Assembly: GCF_027595985.1 (NCBI RefSeq)
Contig: NC_073305.1
Location: forward strand, 109,450,035 to 109,514,034
Source of the DNA: Sorex araneus
Lineage: Eukaryota > Chordata > Mammalia > Eulipotyphla > Soricidae
Direction of reading: 5' to 3'
DNA: 64,000 nt
Positions 58,325 to 64,000 of the stretch are shown here, in pieces. Each line of letters opens with the position of its first letter. Position 1 is the first letter of the stretch. The notes below the pieces were generated by a model that was not told the origin of the DNA, did not search any database, and saw only the letters and a program-made list of their open reading frames with translations. A program made the translations under genes and the position numbers.

Positions 58325-61300
58325 AGTTGTGCTGGGACAATTGTTCAAAATACTAGTGTATGTGTCTTGCGTGCAAGAGACCATCCCCGACAAAATAATA
58401 ATAATTTTAGTCTTTTGATGGGAACAGCAAAGTTGTATACTAGTTATACCAATTACAGAGTATGTTGGAGCTCAGGATTGAATTAGGATGAAATGTGATT
58501 GGTGAACACAAATATTCTCTAACATTTTGCAACTTTTCCTTGCACATTTTTCCTTTTCTGGATAAAGTCTATTTTTCCAGTTCTTGAATTTGTGCTTATG
58601 TTGATCAATAAACTGCCAGAGAAGTAAGACATCCAAGTTCTCAAGAAGACTTGAATATTTTAACGCTCTTGGCACCTGGATACTGGCCTAAGAATAAGTC
58701 TGTCTAGCTTTTTTGGACAAGAGCTCAATCTCCCACATCACCCAAATTGACATGAGCAAGTCCCTCCTAAAACAGGTGTGTGCATAACTAATTCAGCAGC
58801 AGATATAAGATGCATTAATGAAATTCACATGACCAATCAGAGATTAATTTAACAGGGTCTAGAACAAACTAGCTAATGTATAGATCATGACAATAATAAA
58901 TGCAAATAAAGAGAAATATATAGAGTCGATCAATTGTGTGGTGTTTTGCCTACAGTGACGTGCATGTCCATCTATCTAGAGATGACCAGGGATCTTAGTT
59001 GGTAGACCTCAGAGTTCACTCTCCTACCAAGCTGTCTTAAATTCTTGGTGAATACTTAAAAAGCTGTTTCAAAGTTCCAGAGAACATTTTAAATAATAAT
59101 AATCTTAGAAGATAACTTATGTTTAATGCCTAACTTCAAAGTCATTATCTCCTCTGGTTTCCACAAATATAAGTTGATTTCATAGAGCAGAAGCTAACAG
59201 GAAGAGAAATTATATAGGCACCAACAGCTAAAATAGAAACTTTGGGTGAGTTTAAAATCCACATTACAAACACTATACAATAGTGTCAACAAGAGAGAAG
59301 CTTGCTGACACCAATGATCAGCATGCAAGACAACTTCCCTATGCACAGTGAAAAAATAGGATTTTGATGGTTAACTCAGCTTATTCTAAGGAACACTGAG
59401 GCAAATGGGCAGTTGGAGAGAAGGCAGCTGTATAACACCTGTCAGATGTTATTGCAGCAATAAACAAGTTCAGTGAATCCTGATTCATTCTCAGGAACAT
59501 TGGTCTCCATGGTGAAATAATGCAGACCTGGACAAGAGTCTGTCACAACTGGGGAAGGGGTGGGGGGAGCATGGGGCTGGGGTGCGCCTCAAGGTCACAG
59601 AGGCTTAGCAAATTTCTCCCTACTTCTGACTCATCAGTCTCAGAGGAGTTAAGCACTTGCTTGCTAATAGCTCTCCCAGTCATTGCCACAAAAACAGTAG
59701 AGAGGGACAAATCAGGGAGGAATCTCATTTCATTACAAGTTCTTAGATTTGATTGTGGGGTTCTCAGTCTTTGTGACTGTGGCAAAATATATTTACCTAT
59801 TTCAGCAGACGATTGGCTTACCAACTCATCATGAAAATTATTGTATTGAGTGTTCTGAAAATATGCTGTTTTCAAAAGTAAAGATACAAATTAATTTCTT
59901 TCTATAGAATAAATAACTAATTTCACACAATAATGATGAGTTAGGTTTTAGTATTACCATCTTACAGATTTTAAAAAGTTGAAGTTGGGAAAGGGGTGAT
60001 CAAAATTCCTGAAAATTTAGAAAGTTGTGTTCTAATCAAACTTAGGCTTGCAATCAACAAAACCTATGCTTTCAACCATTCTCCATTACCTATTATGAGC
60101 TTAATACTAATAGAAACTTTTCTTTAGTGTTTCAGAAGATTCTGGATATCAGGATGAAAGATAAAATTTTACCTGAATTTTTGCCTGTCTTCTTTTTAAC
60201 TAACAACTTGGAAATAGCCATAAAGACAGAATTCCAGAGCTGATAGAAGTTAAGTCCTTAACACTGACAAGTTAAGTCCTATGCATCTTAAGAATTCTTT
60301 TCTTTCTGGTGTTATCACAGTTCTGATTCCTTACAGCTCATTTCAACTCTGCTGAAACACAAATGTAAACCCTTAGAGCTTTCTCTTTTATAATTACAAT
60401 TAATTTTTCTAAATAAACTATTGAAATACAGATCATAGTGTCTGACTAAGCTTTGTTTTTATTTCTCAAAGATGTATTGGAGGCCTAGGATATGTTTCCA
60501 CCCATCTAGCCTGCTGTTATTTGGGACAGGGACATGTTAGAATTCACTAAGCTAAAGAATGCAACTAAGGTGGCGGTAGTCAAGAGACCGAGCATAGAAT
60601 GACCTCTGGATAATTTTCTTACAACTATTACGATATGGTGAGTTTTTCTGCATCAGATAACTGGATGACAGGTGAGGGAATATGAATACCAGATATCAAG
60701 AAACTCATTACATTAATTTCCTTTTTTCTATGTCTTTGCACTTTCAGACAAAGTATACTTGAAGTTCATATTTCCATCCCTTACCTACAGTCTCAGCAAA
60801 GCAGAGTAGGAAGGCATTCAGATCTGCCATTTCAACTTCACTCAAAGAATGGAATTTATCCAGTTCTCTCTTTAAGGGATATTTATCTAACTTCTGCCAA
60901 GTATTTCCAGTGATAGATACCTCATTAACTCATAGGACCATATAATTCTTTGACTAGCTCAATTTATCAATATGACAGACAGATAAAATGTCTTCTCTCT
61001 CTGTTTTTCACTGTCCAAAAATGATAAGACATACTATATTCATGAAACTGACAGCCTAACATTAAAACCCTAATTAGTTCCTTTTAGGCTCAAACTCTTG
61101 TTTATGGTTCTCTTTTTTTAAGATGCACAGAGTGAATTATTTTCAAATGCTTGGTCTTTTAAATTAATGATCCTTATAATATGTTCCTGAAAGAAATACC
61201 CTGTGAAACTGCTATTTTTCAAATATGCCTCCCTGAAAATGACTTTTTTCCTTTTGACAGAAGAGAACAAATAAGTAGTATGTGACCAAGAAAGATCTAC

Positions 61301-61438
61301 TGTGGGCTATTGGAATACTAATTTTTAATGCTTTCTAATTTTGTCTGGTCTCAGTGACTATGTTAGATATCTCCATTGCTCTTGGATCAACCATCTTACA
61401 GATTATATGGACATACCCTACAAAATTCTTATCAGATT
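58325..61438. other. Longest stretch without a recognised repeat
   Basis: About 3.1 kb with no confident repeat, splice-like exon or RNA gene. Overlapping opposite frames at 59520-59834 (plus, 104 codons) and 59543-59875 (minus, 110 codons) lie in a GC-richer patch and show no known motif. Confidence 0.4.
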
Positions 61439-61444
61439 TTCAAC

Positions 61445-62570
61445 TGTAAAAAATACACACGCAGAAGGATGTGTGTTTGTGGGCTCTCTGGGCGGCTCTG
61501 TCTCACTGCCCAAGTTTGGTGCTCTCAAGCCGCTCTGTATGGACAGGATCAGGATGGCTGTTGGCAATGGCTAGGTGAAGGAAGAACAAGGACCAAGCTG
61601 GTTGCTGGTTAGTTGCCATTTATTCAATCTCTCATCTCTTCCATCTCACACACTTCACACACCCTTCCTAGCCGCCCATTCCTTGATCCTAGCTCTCTGG
61701 ATTCTCTCTCTGACTCTGACCTCTGGATTCTGACTCTGAATACTTCTCCCCTAACGACTCCCTGACTCCCCTTTTCTGCCTTTCCCCTCTGTCTCTCCAC
61801 CCCTCACCTCTGGGTCCAAGCTATACCCAGTCTGGAAGCAAAATCAATATAAGAAAACCCTTCCTGACTACTCATCAGGCTCAAGTGCAGAAACACCACC
61901 CAGGGGTACTCCTCTTCTCCTAGCATCTTAATTAACATCTTAATATAAGTTATTTTTGTATGGACATGATAAGACATACATTGAGGCTTGTAGGGCAGCT
62001 CTCCTAAAGACATCTAGCCACAGACTCAGACTACAGAGCTCAGGACAAATTAATCATTCCTAACCCTAGCAAGGTTTGAATCTAGTTACCACTTTTTGGA
62101 TCATGGCAGAATTTGTCCATGACCATGCTCTTAACTTATAGCTAAGCAGTATGGCACTTTGGCAAGACCCATCTCAATGCCAGAGTAACACATAGCTCAC
62201 CGCTTGCCCTGGGTCCATCCAGTCCCTTGTCTGGACCCTGCTTTTGAGGGGCTAGGAAGTAAGGGCAACTGTGGCTTAAGTTGAGAGAACAGATGGGCAG
62301 CAGGTAAATATCACTGAGAGTCAATTAACTCCCACGTTGCAAAAGCATAGCATTTACTGTCTTCCTGTGCCCATACAAAAAGGACATTGCTCTAAACAAA
62401 CTATGCAAAGGACTTAAGGAGAAGAGGAAAACAATATTTACAAATCAACAGAGCACAAAGAGAGAAGTCACAAATAAACACAGAGGAATGGGAACACTGT
62501 GATGGAAATAACCCAATAAACCTAAGCTCCCAGCAGCAAGGCAGAAAAGACAAATCAATGTTATCCCACA
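61445..62570 (-). mobile_element. Solo LTR of an endogenous retrovirus, antisense, with TSD
   Basis: 1126 bp. On the plus strand it starts tgtaaaaaatacacac and ends gttatcccaca, so the element strand begins TGTGGGATAAC and ends TTTTTTACA. The 6-bp TSD ttcaac is at 61439-61444 and 62571-62576. Reversed poly(A) signal tttatt at 61619-61624. Same family as 7427-8554; a different GA/CT-rich insert lies upstream of the signal (about 61650-61800). No viral genes attached. A 6-bp TSD is most often seen with class II (beta-type) ERVs. Confidence 0.92.
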
Positions 62571-62576
62571 TTCAAC

Positions 62577-63435
62577 AACTTGCTTTAAATGGTCGATCAT
62601 GCTTAGCATCCAAGATTCATACTACTCTACTAGAGACTTGCTTTCACAACAATAAACCCCAGTCCTTTGATTATGATTTTACTCAAAACTAAGAAAAAAT
62701 AAAAGGGAAGATTTACTATTTAAGGAAAATGTGTATCTGCTCCATTACATTAATTTAGCAAGAGCATTAACTCTGTTAAAAAATGTTAAATGAACACAGG
62801 ATTTGTTGTTAGTGAAACTTAAATGTTAATAATTTGCATTCAGTTTTCCTGACATACTTTTAAATATCTCCCATACCTGAGCCCTATTGTTACTCCTCAG
62901 TTTGTCTATTTAATTCGTATTTGGACTTTCAATGTCAGTATTCTACAATTTCTACTTTTAGTTGTCACCTTTTATTTATTTAACCACATTTAGAAGTATC
63001 TTCATTACATGTGCTTTTGTAATTTTATTGCCATTTGTTCTTATACAATTTGTTCTTCTATATGAATCCCATGACTTTTATTAAATCTAGAAACTAACAA
63101 ATCTACTCTTCAATCTATCCCCAGATTCAACAACTATCTTGACAACTTTATAGTCTAATATATTAACTTTAGACATATCAAATTTATTATTCTTCTTACC
63201 AAATATCTTTGTACCCCACTTTCTTTCTCTTTGTTCTTTGGTCACTATCTACCTCATCAACTAGCTATTAAATCCTGTATATTGTACCTTAATAATTTTA
63301 CGTTATCCCTGATTACAACCCCAGATATTATTACAAAACCAAATAATAATTTGTTTCTCTGACTGTGTTTTCTTCCAGTTTAGTTCATCATCTAAATTTC
63401 TTTTATACTGTTAAAATAAAGGAGTGAAATCAGCT
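62577..63435. other. AT/pyrimidine-rich stretch, perhaps old L2
   Basis: No confident exon. Parts resemble the region upstream of the L2 3' end but too weakly to delimit. Confidence 0.35.
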
Positions 63436-63439
63436 TCCC

Positions 63440-63870
63440 CTCCCCCAAACTCTGCCACCTATAAATTTTTCTGGCATCTATTGCTTTCAAAAAAAGTCAA
63501 AATCATTATATAATAAATAAGTCCTTTACTATCTGTACCCAAGTGTACCACATTTAACTAAACCTGTTCCCACACCACTCCCCTGAAAATACACCACACT
63601 CACACACACTCACTGTCTGTTCCAACTGTTATAAATTTCTTACTTGATATTATCCTCAATCACAGATTATAACAATTCCCTTTCCTTAAATAGGCTGGTC
63701 TGTCTTGCTAGGTGCTAGTATATATGCCTATCCCCTTTTCAATTTGTCACTTTCATATTCACACTTTGAAATTCAATCTGAATGTTACTTTTCCTGGAAA
63801 ATATTTTCTTACTCATTCATATAGTTGTTAGTTTCCTCCTGTACACTAATGGCCCAAAATGCTGTGCAGC
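63440..63870 (+). mobile_element. Ancient L2 LINE fragment
   Basis: caaaaaaagtcaaaatcatt, ccacaccactcccctgaaa, ttgaaattcaatctgaatgtt and cttttcctggaaaatattttc follow L2 order (caaatgtcacc...aggaagccttccct type). Diverged. Confidence 0.5.
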
Positions 63871-64000
63871 AAACACCAGACACTCTAAATACAGTGCTGA
63901 ATCATGAGTATGCCATAGTTAGAAAAAATAGAAATTCTTGACTTTGTAGAGCACATAATAAAATAAACTAAAGTTTTGTATGTAATTTGAGAACCTTGAC

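Overview
This is a mammalian, mostly non-coding window. I see no intact protein-coding gene, rRNA, tRNA gene or CRISPR array. The dominant repeat is a tRNA-headed SINE with a clean Pol III A box and B box. From memory it resembles the SOR-type SINE of shrews, so the likely source is a shrew such as Sorex. That assignment is inference. SINE-A, SINE-B, Long-B and CR1/CR2 below are working labels of mine, not database names.

Layout. 1-5 kb: old L1, SINEs and a 316-bp GAAA/GGAA tract grown from an L1 tail. 5-12 kb: a Long-B repeat, an L2 fragment, a ~1.13-kb solo LTR and a 595-bp composite retroposon with target-site duplications (TSDs). 12-18 kb: a 5'-truncated L1 with TSDs, then an older L1 split by SINEs. 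20-23 kb: a larger L1 ORF2 fragment followed by SINE-B and Long-B. 25-30 kb: an antisense composite with ~383-bp tandem units and an L1 rearranged by inversion. 30-38 kb: SINEs and three short antisense L1 3'-end insertions (one of them at 27.5 kb). 38.9-41.7 kb: an intronless, decayed PTPN11 (SHP2) pseudogene holding three SINEs and an ATT microsatellite. 45-47 kb: an old antisense L1 with a TTTC tract. 47.4-52.2 kb: a quiet stretch with only ancient repeats (MLT1, MIR, perhaps a hAT fossil). 52.3-57.3 kb: a three-level nest of composite retroposons and a young inverted L1. 58-64 kb: SINEs, single-copy sequence, a second solo LTR in the opposite orientation and an L2 fragment.

The most interesting material is the retroposon biology. 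First, a family of non-autonomous composites joins GC-rich, tandemly repeated 5' units (~315-322 bp) to an L1-type 3' end; three copies are bounded by 13-16 bp TSDs. A second composite type has ~383-bp units. Second, SINE-B keeps the tRNA head of SINE-A but ends in CAGTGA-like repeats instead of poly(A), and its body matches the 3' part of a longer repeat (Long-B). Third, the SHP2 pseudogene is identifiable by hand across both SH2 domains, the phosphatase domain and the 3' UTR. Family names and ages come from pattern recognition only; no alignment or database search was run.
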